Assembly (NCBI GenBank): GCA_965203195.1 | Contig: OZ241860.1 | Coordinates: 2,480,001 to 2,544,000, forward strand | Direction: 5' to 3' | DNA: 64,000 nucleotides | Source of the DNA: Bin87 sp965203195 | Lineage (GTDB): Bacteria; Chloroflexota; Dehalococcoidia; Lucifugimonadales; UBA3495 | Shown: positions 27,601-35,997 of the stretch, piece by piece | Layout: every line of letters starts with the position of its first letter | How positions within the stretch are numbered: position 1 is the stretch's first letter | Program-made: the position numbers and the translations under genes | The notes under the pieces: model-generated | What the model saw: the letters and a program-made list of their open reading frames with translations, nothing else | What the model was told of the DNA's origin: nothing | The model's database searches: none

Positions 27601-28332
27601 TCAGGTGCGGAAAGTCACCCGCCGAAAGGCTTCCGCCAGCGTCAGGCCGCTGCTGCCATCATCCGTTGCGGCGTTGCCGGCGGCGGCGTCCGCGGCGGCG
27701 CGGGCTTGCAGGAAGCCCCGTATTTCGTCCCGACTGTGCCGCCCCGTCTGCGTAGTATGCGCCATCACCGCCGCCAGCTTGGTGTCAAAATCGGCGGCGA
27801 TGTCCACAAAAACATTGGGGTTTTCCGAACCCCAAAACAGGATGGCGCCCGTTTTGTGCGGCTCAATGCCCTCGTTGGCGAACAGATCGCCGAAGTGCAG
27901 ATGATCCCGGGCGTAGGGGAACACGGCGTCCAGCGCCACCTGCCCGGCGATGCGATGGTCGCGGTGCCACTGCATATTTCGCCGGTAGGGTTCGGTGGTC
28001 AGTACTACATCGGGCCTGACCAGGCGTATCTGCCGCACCAATTCCTTGCGGAAGTCGGCCGTATCCTCCAGCTCGCCGTCGGGGTGGTCCAGCAGCGCTA
28101 CGCCGGCGACGCCCAGAATGTCCGCCGCGGCCCGCTGTTCCCGGATGCGGGCGGCGGACAGTTCCGCCGCGCTGATTGCCGGGTCGTCGGTTCCTTTGCC
28201 GCCGTCGGTGCAGAGGACGTAATGCACGGCGGCGCCGGCCCGGGTCCATTTTGCGATGACGCCGCCGGCCCAGACCTCGGCATCATCGGGGTGAGGAGCA
28301 ATTACCAGAGCGCGTTCGGGGATGAAGTCCAT
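27601..28332 (-). CDS. PIG-L family deacetylase
   Basis: A 243-residue zinc-dependent deacetylase of the GlcNAc-PI / bacillithiol (BshB) / mycothiol (MshB) superfamily. The metal motif is APHPDDAEVWAGG, and the third ligand region is WHRDHRIAG. The middle has the family stretch LDHPDGELED. The ATG at 28332 follows GGAAGG; the longer open frame lacks similarity. It is divergent from trpA. Substrate (sugar-thiol precursor, lipid-linked GlcNAc or other) cannot be decided. Confidence 0.87.
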   Translation of the reverse strand: MDFIPERALVIAPHPDDAEVWAGGVIAKWTRAGAAVHYVLCTDGGKGTDDPAISAAELSAARIREQRAAADILGVAGVALLDHPDGELEDTADFRKELVRQIRLVRPDVVLTTEPYRRNMQWHRDHRIAGQVALDAVFPYARDHLHFGDLFANEGIEPHKTGAILFWGSENPNVFVDIAADFDTKLAAVMAHTTQTGRHSRDEIRGFLQARAAADAAAGNAATDDGSSGLTLAEAFRRVTFRT

Positions 28333-28546
28333 CAGTGCGTTGCCTTCCGAATGTTTAGGCTGGATGATAAGCGCATAACGGACGATGCCGCAAGCGCCAA
28401 TACGACCAGGTATTTTCGGCACGTGATGGTGATATAGATATAGGGGAAGCTGGCGAACCGGAATGAGGGGTTGCATTGGGCGTATCGCGGGCGATTGGCG
28501 CGCGACGACAGGCTACACGAAGCAGGCATGGGCGGCGTCGGTGCCA

Positions 28547-28578
28547 AAAAATCCGATGCCAGCGCGTGTTGAAAATAC
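28547..28578 (+). repeat. Short dispersed repeat (partner at 44826-44857, inverted)
   Basis: About 32 bp, core CGATGCCAGCGCGTGTTGAA, nearly identical to the minus strand at 44826-44857, where it adjoins an ISAs1 remnant. Probably a fragment of a shared mobile or intergenic element. Confidence 0.5.
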
Positions 28579-28594
28579 CCCACGGCACCTAATC

Positions 28595-28624
28595 TGGACA
28601 TTGCCCGCCCCTTTGGGGTACATT
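28595..28624 (+). promoter_or_regulatory. Possible sigma-70 promoter for trpA
   Basis: TGGACA (28595-28600) and TACATT (28619-28624) are 18 bp apart, about 50 bp before the trpA start. Both boxes are imperfect. Confidence 0.35.
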
Positions 28625-28676
28625 TACGGACGCAGTAGCCGGAGTTTCACCCCGTATCCCCTGCCGAGCGTTGCTT

Positions 28677-29531
28677 ATGTCCGCCGCCCCCATTGCCACC
28701 GACCATATCGCCACCGCCCCCGTCGCTGCCGACCGCATTGCCGCCCGGTTTGCCGCCATCAAGGCCGAGGGACGCCCCGGCCTGGTGGTCTTTCTAACCG
28801 TGGGCCATCCCTACCGGGACGCGGCCCTGGAAATTGCGCCGCAGCTGGCCGCCGCCGGCGCCGATGCCATTGAACTGGGCATTCCATTCAGCGACCCTAT
28901 GGGCGACGGGCCGGTGATACAGGAATCCAGCCATATTGCCCTGCGGAACGGTATCACGCCCCAGGACTGCCTGGATACGGCCGCCGCCCTGCGCCCGCGG
29001 ATTGGCGCCACGCCGCTGATACTGATGGGCTACTACAACACGCTGCTGTCTTACGGCCTGGGGCGGTTTGCCGCCGCCTGCGCCGGGGCCGGCGTGGACG
29101 GCCTGATTATCGTCGACCTGCCTGGCAGCGAAGCGGCGGCTTTGCAGTCGGAGCTGTCCCCCTACGGCGTGCATCTGATACCCCTGCTGGCGCCCACCAG
29201 CGCCGACGACAGCATCACCCGGTCAGTGGCGCTGGGCGGCGGGTTCGTCTATTGCACCAGCGTGACCGGGGTTACGGGCGCGCGGTCGGAAGTGTCGGAA
29301 CGGGGGCTGGGGCTGGTGGCGCGGGTACGGCGGCATACCGACCTGCCGGTGGCCGTGGGCTTCGGCATCTCCCGGCGGGAACACGTGCTGGACGTGGGAC
29401 GGCAGGCCGATGCGGCCGTAGTGGGCAGCGCTCTGGTGCGGGCGCTGGCCGACGGGCCGCCGGAGGAGGCCGCGGCGCGCGGCGTCCGGGTGGTGGCGGA
29501 ACTGGCCGGCCGTTCCGGGAACGCCGGGTGA
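28677..29531 (+). CDS. trpA: Tryptophan synthase alpha subunit
   Basis: A 284-residue TIM-barrel enzyme that cleaves indole-3-glycerol phosphate to indole and glyceraldehyde 3-phosphate. Catalytic Glu66 and Asp77 lie in ELGIPFSDPMGDGP. Other family segments are LMGYYNTLLSYG, VDGLIIVDLP, VYCTSVTGVTGAR and VAVGFGIS (phosphate site). The ATG at 28677 is preferred to the TTG two codons earlier. The N-terminus carries about 20 extra Ala-rich residues. No trpB or other trp gene is adjacent, which is unusual because trpA normally follows trpB. Confidence 0.93.
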   Translation: MSAAPIATDHIATAPVAADRIAARFAAIKAEGRPGLVVFLTVGHPYRDAALEIAPQLAAAGADAIELGIPFSDPMGDGPVIQESSHIALRNGITPQDCLDTAAALRPRIGATPLILMGYYNTLLSYGLGRFAAACAGAGVDGLIIVDLPGSEAAALQSELSPYGVHLIPLLAPTSADDSITRSVALGGGFVYCTSVTGVTGARSEVSERGLGLVARVRRHTDLPVAVGFGISRREHVLDVGRQADAAVVGSALVRALADGPPEEAAARGVRVVAELAGRSGNAG

Positions 29532-29686
29532 CCGGGAATGCCGGGCGACGGGAACTACGGTAAAATGACGCCGCCGGCCCACAGGCATCCGCAAGGCGCG
29601 GAAGGTTTATTGCCGCCGCCGGGGCCCGGCCACGGCTCTCTCCGGCGCTTTTGGCGTCCGTCTCAACATTACAGGCGACAGCGACA

Positions 29687-31681
29687 ATGACAGTGACAAC
29701 GATGAACACAGTAGAACAGCATCCCGATTTTCGCGACAAGGTGCGGGAAGTTTTGGCGATTCTCCCCACTTCCATCGCCCCGCGCCTGGCGAATCTGTTC
29801 GCCTACCGGGATGTTTATCACTACCGCACGGGAGACGGTATTGACTGGCCGCTGGCGGGGCTGGCCAGTGTGGCCGACGCCGGCGAAACCCTGCTGGCGG
29901 CGCAGCACAGCTGGGATGAGGTGTTCCGGCCGCATATCGGCCCCCTGGCGCACCGGCGGCTGCGGCGGATGGTGGAGAACGCCCTGGATATTTACGAATG
30001 CTACGCCGGCCCCCGGGACGCCGCCGAATGCCGGTTCAACGCCTACGACGCCCTGGGGGAGCTGGAGCGCCTGCTGTGCCGGTTTTCCGCCTACGATGCG
30101 GTGGAGCATACCAACGAACTGAAGCGCGGCATCGGCGAGCTGGTGTACGGGCAGCCGGCCACCGGGCCGCTGCCGGCCGTTGACCCCGCCGACAACTTTA
30201 CGCTGCTCAAGGACGCGCAAGCCTTCCAGATTACCGAAGGCTTGAGCCTGGAAATCGTGGCGAAACGGCGCATCGGGCTGGAGCGGTCGGGAACGCGTCC
30301 GCAGCCGGATACGATTGCGGACGGCGGCGCCGGCGGACGGATGTCGGCCGCGCCGCCACCTCCCCGCCCCGACCTGCCCGCGGCCGGTAGAGCCATCCGT
30401 CCGCCGGGAGCGCCGGGGGTAAATGCCGGGCCGCCACTGCCGCCGCCGGCCGGCGCGGACGCGGTTGGCGCCGAAGCCCTCCGGCTGTGCGCCGCCGCCA
30501 CCCGCAGCGGCATCACAGCGGCGGAATGGGGCAACCTGGAACAGGCGGTGGGCCATTTCAAGCACGCCTACGAACTCAACCCCGGCGAACCCACTACCAA
30601 GCGCAACCTGGTCATCGCCTACAACCAGCGCGGCAATGACCACGCCCGCAACGGCCAGGATGAACTGGCCATCGCCGATTACGACGCCGCCATCGCCTTG
30701 GATCCCGAATATGCGGAATCCTACAACAACAGGGGGGTTACTCACACCCACCTGGGGCAACGGGAGCTGGCCTTTGCCGACTATACCACCGCGATGACCT
30801 TGGCGCCTTACGGCACCGCGGCCTACCTGAACCGGGGCAACCATTATGTCCGCAGCGGGGAACCGGAGACGGCCATCGGCGATTATACGATGGCGATTGA
30901 GCTGGACGGTTACGATGCCGCCGCCTACAACAGCCGGGGCAACGCTCATATTCACAGCGAGCAGTATGACGCCGCCATTGAGGATTTCAACATCACCCTG
31001 GCTTTCTATCCCGACCACGCCATCGCTCATACCGACCGGGGCAACGCCTATGCCCTGAATGGGGACAACGCGGGGGCGATTGCGGACTACACGGCGGCCA
31101 TCGCCGCCCAGGACGATTACCCGGTGTCTTTCCTCAACCGGGGCTACGCCTATGTGGTTGAGGGGGAATATGAGAAGGCGGTTGCCGACTTTGACCGGGC
31201 GATTACGCTGTATCCCGACTGCCGTCCAGCTTACGATGGCGTGGACCAGGCGGCGCGGCTCCGCGATGAAATCGCCGAGTACGACCGGATGGTCGCCGAG
31301 CGTCCCACGGACGCGGTAGCCTGGCTGGCTCGGGGGCGTTATTACCTGGCGCGGGAGAACTACGCCCGCGCCATCGCCGATTTCACGGCCGCCCTGGAAC
31401 GCAGCGCCGATGATGTGGAGGCCGCCGTCATCTACAACGACCGGGGGCTGGCCCACGCCATGCGGGGCGACACGGAACAGGCGCTGGCCGATTACGATTG
31501 CGCCATTGCCCGCAGTTCGGGGCTGGCGGAGGCGTGGTACAACCGCGCCCTGGCCTGCCGGCGGCAGGGCGACGCGGCGGCGGCCACCGCCGCTTTTGAC
31601 CGGGCGATTGACCTCCGGCCGGACTATATGCTGGCGCACTACAACCGCAGCATTGGCAACCCGGCGCCGGAGGATGATTAG
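29687..31681 (+). CDS. TPR-repeat protein with unique N-terminal domain
   Basis: A 664-residue protein. Residues 1-170 are an unidentified alpha-helical domain (HPDFRDKVREVLAILPTSIA, DEVFRPHIGPLAHRRLRRM). A Pro/Gly/Ala linker spans about 210-270. The rest is a run of about ten tetratricopeptide repeats with motifs such as YNNRGVTHTHLGQRELAFADY, AYNSRGNAHIHSEQYDAAIE and AWLARGRYYLARENYARAI. TPR arrays mediate protein binding. The N-terminal domain resembles effector-associated modules but I cannot name it. The start is uncertain: ATG 29687 or 29702, or a TTG at 29651. Confidence 0.75.
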   Translation: MTVTTMNTVEQHPDFRDKVREVLAILPTSIAPRLANLFAYRDVYHYRTGDGIDWPLAGLASVADAGETLLAAQHSWDEVFRPHIGPLAHRRLRRMVENALDIYECYAGPRDAAECRFNAYDALGELERLLCRFSAYDAVEHTNELKRGIGELVYGQPATGPLPAVDPADNFTLLKDAQAFQITEGLSLEIVAKRRIGLERSGTRPQPDTIADGGAGGRMSAAPPPPRPDLPAAGRAIRPPGAPGVNAGPPLPPPAGADAVGAEALRLCAAATRSGITAAEWGNLEQAVGHFKHAYELNPGEPTTKRNLVIAYNQRGNDHARNGQDELAIADYDAAIALDPEYAESYNNRGVTHTHLGQRELAFADYTTAMTLAPYGTAAYLNRGNHYVRSGEPETAIGDYTMAIELDGYDAAAYNSRGNAHIHSEQYDAAIEDFNITLAFYPDHAIAHTDRGNAYALNGDNAGAIADYTAAIAAQDDYPVSFLNRGYAYVVEGEYEKAVADFDRAITLYPDCRPAYDGVDQAARLRDEIAEYDRMVAERPTDAVAWLARGRYYLARENYARAIADFTAALERSADDVEAAVIYNDRGLAHAMRGDTEQALADYDCAIARSSGLAEAWYNRALACRRQGDAAAATAAFDRAIDLRPDYMLAHYNRSIGNPAPEDD

Positions 31682-31823
31682 CGCCGGCGCCGCTGGGGGT
31701 GGAGCTGGCGCCGCCGGTTTAGGGCATACTGCCGCCGCCGACGGGCGAAAGGATACACTTGACCACGCCGGGCGTCAGGTGGTAGCATTTCGCCCCACAA
31801 TCATCGTTGCCGAGGCAATGACA

Positions 31824-33470
31824 ATGACTTCCGAATGCCAGCCGCACCCGCTCAACCGGCATCTTTTCATTGCGGACAATCTTGACCTGCTGCGCCGGCT
31901 GGACAACGAGAGCATTGACCTCATCTGCATTGACCCGCCGTTCAAGAAGCGGAAGACTTTCGTCGGCAAAATCAAGCCGCCGCTCACCGATGCCGAACTC
32001 AAGGCCGAACTGGACACTTTGGCCGGGTGGGGCATCAATACCCAGCAGCAGGCACTGGATGCGCGTATCAACTGGCCCTCCAACGCGGGGGATGCCCGGT
32101 TCAAAGATATGTGGTCTTACGACCAGGACATTGACGAGGATTGGGTCAAAAGCATTGAAAGACAGCATACCGCCCTGCACCGGGTGATTGAAGCTGCCAA
32201 GATCACGGGCGGCATGGATACTGCCGCCTACCTGTGCTATATGGGCGTGCGGCTGATACAGATGCACCGGGTGCTCAAACCCGCCGGCAGTTTGTACTTG
32301 CACTGCGACGGCGACGCCAACAGCTACCTGCGCTTGATGATGGACGCCATTTTCGGCAAGGATAGCTATCGCAACGAAGTGATTTGGAGCAATCAGGGCA
32401 GCTGGATTCAGCCCGAGGATCGCTACCCTCGACGTCACGAAACGGTGTTGCTCTACACGAAATCAAATGACTACACATTCAACATTGGGTATGAGGACAA
32501 CGCAAGCGAGCAGATGAACTACAAGCGATGGCGGCGTTATTTGAAAGACGGCAACAAAATCTACGGCGGGTTTATGCCAGACCATGACAAGAGGTTCAAG
32601 ACATACCTTGACGCCTTTGTCAAAAAGCATGGCCGCGCCCCCGGGGAAACCGATGTGGTTCTGGAAATCACAGGTGCACGCATTGGGGATGTCCAGTACA
32701 TCAAAGTTGTGGATCCTAAATCCCAAGAAAGCACTGGTTACCCGACGCAGAAACCCGTGGCTTTGGCCGAGCGTCTCATCAAAACATCATCTAACCCCGG
32801 CGATGTGGTGCTGGACTGCTTTGCCGGTTGCGCCTATGTTCCGGTCGCCGCGGAACGCAACGGTCGGCAGTGGATTGCGTGCGACATATCGCCCCGGGCG
32901 CTGACGGTGTTGCGCCGCCAGTTCGCCAAGTTCCGCTACGCCGTGGACGGCCGGCAGCAGACGGAACAGCCGGCCCTGCTTACCGACGCCAATGTGGTGA
33001 CTGCCGGCCCCAACAACCTGCCGGAGCGCACCGATGAGGATCCAGAGCCCCGCATCGACCCTAAGGAGCCCGAACCCCCGAAGTACAAGACGCCAGCCAG
33101 CATCATTCCGGAACAGGAAATGCTGCGGCAGCTACTGGAACTATCCGACTGGCAAGCCTGGTGCTGCGGTTTCGCCAATCGGCGCAAGGACGGGGCAGTC
33201 ATCGAGACTACCCGCAACTTCCATCTGGACCACCTTAACCCGAAAAGCAAGGAAGGGGCCAGCAACCAGATAACCAATCGGGCGCCGATGTGTCCTCATC
33301 ACAATATCCGCAAGAACAACCGTAGGGTGCATTTGGCGGAATACCGGCAGGAGATCGCCGATGCCGGCGAGTTGATGGTGGACAATGCCGGGGAGCTGAT
33401 TGATCTTACCTGGGCCGGCGACCAGGCATTGGAGATTTACACGCAGGCGCGCATTCGTCAGGGCGGCTAG
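31824..33470 (+). CDS. DNA methyltransferase fused to an HNH endonuclease
   Basis: A 548-residue putative single-chain restriction-modification enzyme. The methylase half is a beta-class N4/N6 amino-methylase: DPPF at 37-40 comes first and the SAM motif (DCFAGCAYVPVAAER, from residue 331) comes late. The glycine normally seen in FxGxG is Ala-Tyr here. Between them are LHCDGDANSYLRLMMD and YPTQKPVALAERLI, typical of the class. Residues about 445-505 form an HNH nuclease with WCCGF, FHLDHLNPKSKEGASN and CPHHNIRKNNR. A charged Pro-rich linker separates the halves. GAGG eight bases before the ATG at 31824 fixes the start. Confidence 0.83.
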   Translation: MTSECQPHPLNRHLFIADNLDLLRRLDNESIDLICIDPPFKKRKTFVGKIKPPLTDAELKAELDTLAGWGINTQQQALDARINWPSNAGDARFKDMWSYDQDIDEDWVKSIERQHTALHRVIEAAKITGGMDTAAYLCYMGVRLIQMHRVLKPAGSLYLHCDGDANSYLRLMMDAIFGKDSYRNEVIWSNQGSWIQPEDRYPRRHETVLLYTKSNDYTFNIGYEDNASEQMNYKRWRRYLKDGNKIYGGFMPDHDKRFKTYLDAFVKKHGRAPGETDVVLEITGARIGDVQYIKVVDPKSQESTGYPTQKPVALAERLIKTSSNPGDVVLDCFAGCAYVPVAAERNGRQWIACDISPRALTVLRRQFAKFRYAVDGRQQTEQPALLTDANVVTAGPNNLPERTDEDPEPRIDPKEPEPPKYKTPASIIPEQEMLRQLLELSDWQAWCCGFANRRKDGAVIETTRNFHLDHLNPKSKEGASNQITNRAPMCPHHNIRKNNRRVHLAEYRQEIADAGELMVDNAGELIDLTWAGDQALEIYTQARIRQGG

Positions 33471-33570
33471 CTGGCCTGGCACACTACGCTGGATGGAGAT
33501 GGCAAGTTATGGCTACTACCGTTATCGACGATTAGCCGCACCAGCAAATTCAACGCCGAATACAATGCTA

Positions 33571-33598
33571 GTCTGGCGCCGATTAATCGGCGCCAGAC
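33571..33598. terminator. 28-bp perfect palindrome after the methylase-HNH gene
   Basis: Fourteen-base arms (GTCTGGCGCCGATT and its exact complement) meet without a spacer, 100 bp after the methylase stop and 48 bp before the next start. It could fold as a terminator hairpin but has no U-tract, or serve as a dimer-protein operator. The preceding 33471-33570 holds a short tail-like open stretch with no identity. Confidence 0.45.
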
Positions 33599-33645
33599 GG
33601 CCGCAACCCTACCGGCCGGCATTGCCACGCCCGGGAGATACCGAT

Positions 33646-34425
33646 ATGGAATACCACAATCTGACACTTTCCCAAGCGGACCGGGTAGCCACGATAACCC
33701 TCAACCGGCCCGATGCCCTCAACGCGCTCAACCTGGCCCTGTTGGGGGAGTTGCGCCACGCCACCGCCGCCGTGGCGGGCGACGAATCGGTCAAGGCGCT
33801 GGTGGTGCGCGGTGCCGGGCGGGGCTTCTGCGCCGGTGCCGATCTGCTGTATTTTGAGCGGGCATTTGACGACTTTGGCCTGCTTCCGCCCTATGTCCAC
33901 GAGCTGAACGAGGCCCTGTTCGGGCTGGAAGCCCTGCCCGTTCCCGTCATCGCCCTGGTGCACGGGTACGCCCTGGCCGGCGGGCTGGAGCTGATGATGG
34001 CCTGTGATTTGGCCATCGTGGCCGAGGATGCGCGCATCGGCGACCAGCACGCCAACTTCGGGCTAATACCCGGCGGGGGTTCCAGCCAGCGTCTGCCCCG
34101 CCGGGTGGGAATGCCCCGCGCTATGGAACTGATGACTACCGGCCGCTGGCTGTCAGGCGCCGAGGCCGCCGAATGGGGCCTGGCTCTGCGGGCGGCGCCG
34201 GTCGAGTCGCTGGAGGCGGAGCTGGAAACCCTGCTGGCCGGGCTGCGCGGCAAAAGCCGCGCCGGGCTGGGGTTGATCAAATCCCTGGCGCAGCACAGCC
34301 AGGATATGCCCCTGCGCGACGGCGTGGCCCTGGAGGGCGCCGTCTTTACCCACCATTTCGCCACCTCGCCCCATCCGAAAGAGGGCATACAGGCGTTTAA
34401 AGAAAAGCGGCAGCCGGAGTTCTGA
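33646..34425 (+). CDS. Enoyl-CoA hydratase/isomerase family protein
   Basis: A 259-residue crotonase-fold enzyme. TITLNRPDALNALN, GRGFCAGADL and HGYALAGGLELMMACDLAI are the conserved segments. The first active Glu is in GGLELM; the second position reads QHANFGLIPGGGSSQRL, where Asn/Phe replace the usual Glu pair, so chemistry may differ from hydration (isomerase or hydrolase-like). The ATG has GGGAGA upstream. It is followed on the same strand by metF, acpS and nnr. Confidence 0.87.
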   Translation: MEYHNLTLSQADRVATITLNRPDALNALNLALLGELRHATAAVAGDESVKALVVRGAGRGFCAGADLLYFERAFDDFGLLPPYVHELNEALFGLEALPVPVIALVHGYALAGGLELMMACDLAIVAEDARIGDQHANFGLIPGGGSSQRLPRRVGMPRAMELMTTGRWLSGAEAAEWGLALRAAPVESLEAELETLLAGLRGKSRAGLGLIKSLAQHSQDMPLRDGVALEGAVFTHHFATSPHPKEGIQAFKEKRQPEF

Positions 34426-34585
34426 CCCGCCCCCTGCTCCCCTGAACTGTCATCCATCGCCGCGCGCGAAACCCTGTCCCATCCGACGACATCGTTAGTC
34501 CGACGGCTCGTATCCGGTGGCCCGTTGCGCCGGCCGTACGAAGCCCGATTATTGGTCCAGCAAGCAAGTCAAGGCGGTCAGCAGT

Positions 34586-35539
34586 TTGAAAATCAAGCAC
34601 ATTCTCCAACAGCGGCGCACCATTTCCTTTGAGTTTTTCCCGCCCCGGGAAGCGGAGGGCGTTCCGGGGGTGATTGATACGGCGGCGCGGCTGCGCGGCT
34701 TCAACCCCGATTTCGTCTCCGTGACCTACGGCGCCGGCGGCAGCACCCGCGCTTTCACCGCGGAAATCACCACCCGCCTGACCCGGGAGACCGACCTGAC
34801 GGTGATGGCGCATATGACCTGCGTGGCGCAGAGCCGCGGCGATGTCCACAGGGTGCTGCAACGGCTGGACGCCGCTGGCATTGAGAACATCATCGCCCTG
34901 CGCGGCGACCGGCCGGCCGGCGCCGCCACCGCTGCCGCCGAAACCGGCGGTGGCGCCGGCAATGCCGGCGAAAGGGATGGGGACGAAACGGACGCCGGCG
35001 AATTCGCCCACGCTACCGACCTGATCCGGCACCTGCGGGCCAACTTCGCCTTCGGCATTGCCGGGGCCTGCTACCCGGAGGGGCATACCGAATCGGCCAG
35101 CCTGGAGGCGGACATCCGCTACGCCCGGATGAAGCAGGATCTGGGCGCCGATTTTCTCATCACGCAGCTGTTTTATGACAACGCCCATTTCTACGGCTTG
35201 CAGGAACGGGCGGCGGCGGCGGGCGTTGCTATTCCCATCATCCCCGGCGTGCTGCCCATTTTGAGCGCCCCGCAAATCCGGCGGTTCACGGCCCTGTGCG
35301 GCGCCACCATTCCGCCGGCGCTGGACGCCGAGCTGGAGCGCTACGCCGACGACAACCGCGCCGTCCGCGCCATTGGCATTGAGTACGCCACCCGGCAGGC
35401 TGAGGACTTGTGGGCCAACGGCGTACCCGGCATTCATTTTTATGTCCTCAACCGCGCCTACTCCGTATCCCGCATCCTGGCCGCCCTGAACATCGCCGGC
35501 CACAATGACGGTTCCGGCGATGGCATCAGCGAGGAGTGA
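34586..35539 (+). CDS. metF: 5,10-methylenetetrahydrofolate reductase
   Basis: A 317-residue FAD enzyme reducing methylene-THF to methyl-THF for methionine synthesis. Family segments are ISFEFFPP, VSVTYGAGGSTR, AHMTCVAQSR, NIIALRGDRP, YPEGHTES and FLITQLFYDN. It begins with TTG at 34586 (KIKHILQQRRTISFEF follows at once), with AAGG upstream; a GTG at 34517 is in frame but adds unlikely residues. A Gly/Asp/Ala-rich insertion of about 25 residues follows LRGDRP, at a loop where other MetF proteins are short. Stop and the acpS ATG are six bases apart. Confidence 0.92.
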   Translation: MKIKHILQQRRTISFEFFPPREAEGVPGVIDTAARLRGFNPDFVSVTYGAGGSTRAFTAEITTRLTRETDLTVMAHMTCVAQSRGDVHRVLQRLDAAGIENIIALRGDRPAGAATAAAETGGGAGNAGERDGDETDAGEFAHATDLIRHLRANFAFGIAGACYPEGHTESASLEADIRYARMKQDLGADFLITQLFYDNAHFYGLQERAAAAGVAIPIIPGVLPILSAPQIRRFTALCGATIPPALDAELERYADDNRAVRAIGIEYATRQAEDLWANGVPGIHFYVLNRAYSVSRILAALNIAGHNDGSGDGISEE

Positions 35540-35545
35540 GCTCCG

Positions 35546-35983
35546 ATGCTGACCACCGGGGTTGACATAGTTGAGATTGAGCGGGTGGCCGGCGTACTGG
35601 CGCGGTACGGCGACCGCTTTCTGCGCCGGGTGTTCACGCCCGGCGAAATCGCCTACTGCCGGGGGCGGGCGCCCAATCTGGCGGCGCGCTTCGCGGCCAA
35701 GGAGGCCGTGATGAAGGCGCTCGGCACCGGCTTTCGCGGCGTGGGCTGGCGGGATGTGGAAGTGGTGCGGGCGCCCAGTGGCGCGCCCAGTCCACGCCTG
35801 CACGGGCGCGCCCGCCGCCGCGCGGCGCGCCTGGGCGTGGCCGAAATCGCCATCAGCCTGTCGCACTCCCGCGATTACGCCCTGGCTTTCGCCGCCGCTA
35901 CCCGCCCCGACACGCCGGAAAGACAGCAGGCCGTCGCCGACACACTGTGGGGAGACGACGTGGCGCCACGACAGGACTCATAG
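35546..35983 (+). CDS. acpS: Holo-[acyl-carrier-protein] synthase
   Basis: A 145-residue 4'-phosphopantetheinyl transferase that activates acyl carrier protein with CoA. The magnesium-binding residues are in GVDIVEIERV (Asp8) and ARFAAKEAVMKAL (Glu of the AKEA motif). SLSHSRDYALAFA is the conserved C-terminal strand. The last about 25 residues (RPDTPERQQAVADTLWGD) exceed the usual length. It is tightly spaced between metF and nnr, a common pairing with nnr. Confidence 0.92.
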   Translation: MLTTGVDIVEIERVAGVLARYGDRFLRRVFTPGEIAYCRGRAPNLAARFAAKEAVMKALGTGFRGVGWRDVEVVRAPSGAPSPRLHGRARRRAARLGVAEIAISLSHSRDYALAFAAATRPDTPERQQAVADTLWGDDVAPRQDS

Positions 35984-35997
35984 TCAGGCAATCAATA

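Noticed and set aside
29669..31639. A 656-codon open frame on the minus strand opposite the TPR gene
   Set aside because: It mirrors the high-GC codon pattern of the real gene; the plus strand shows clear TPR motifs and the minus frame shows none.
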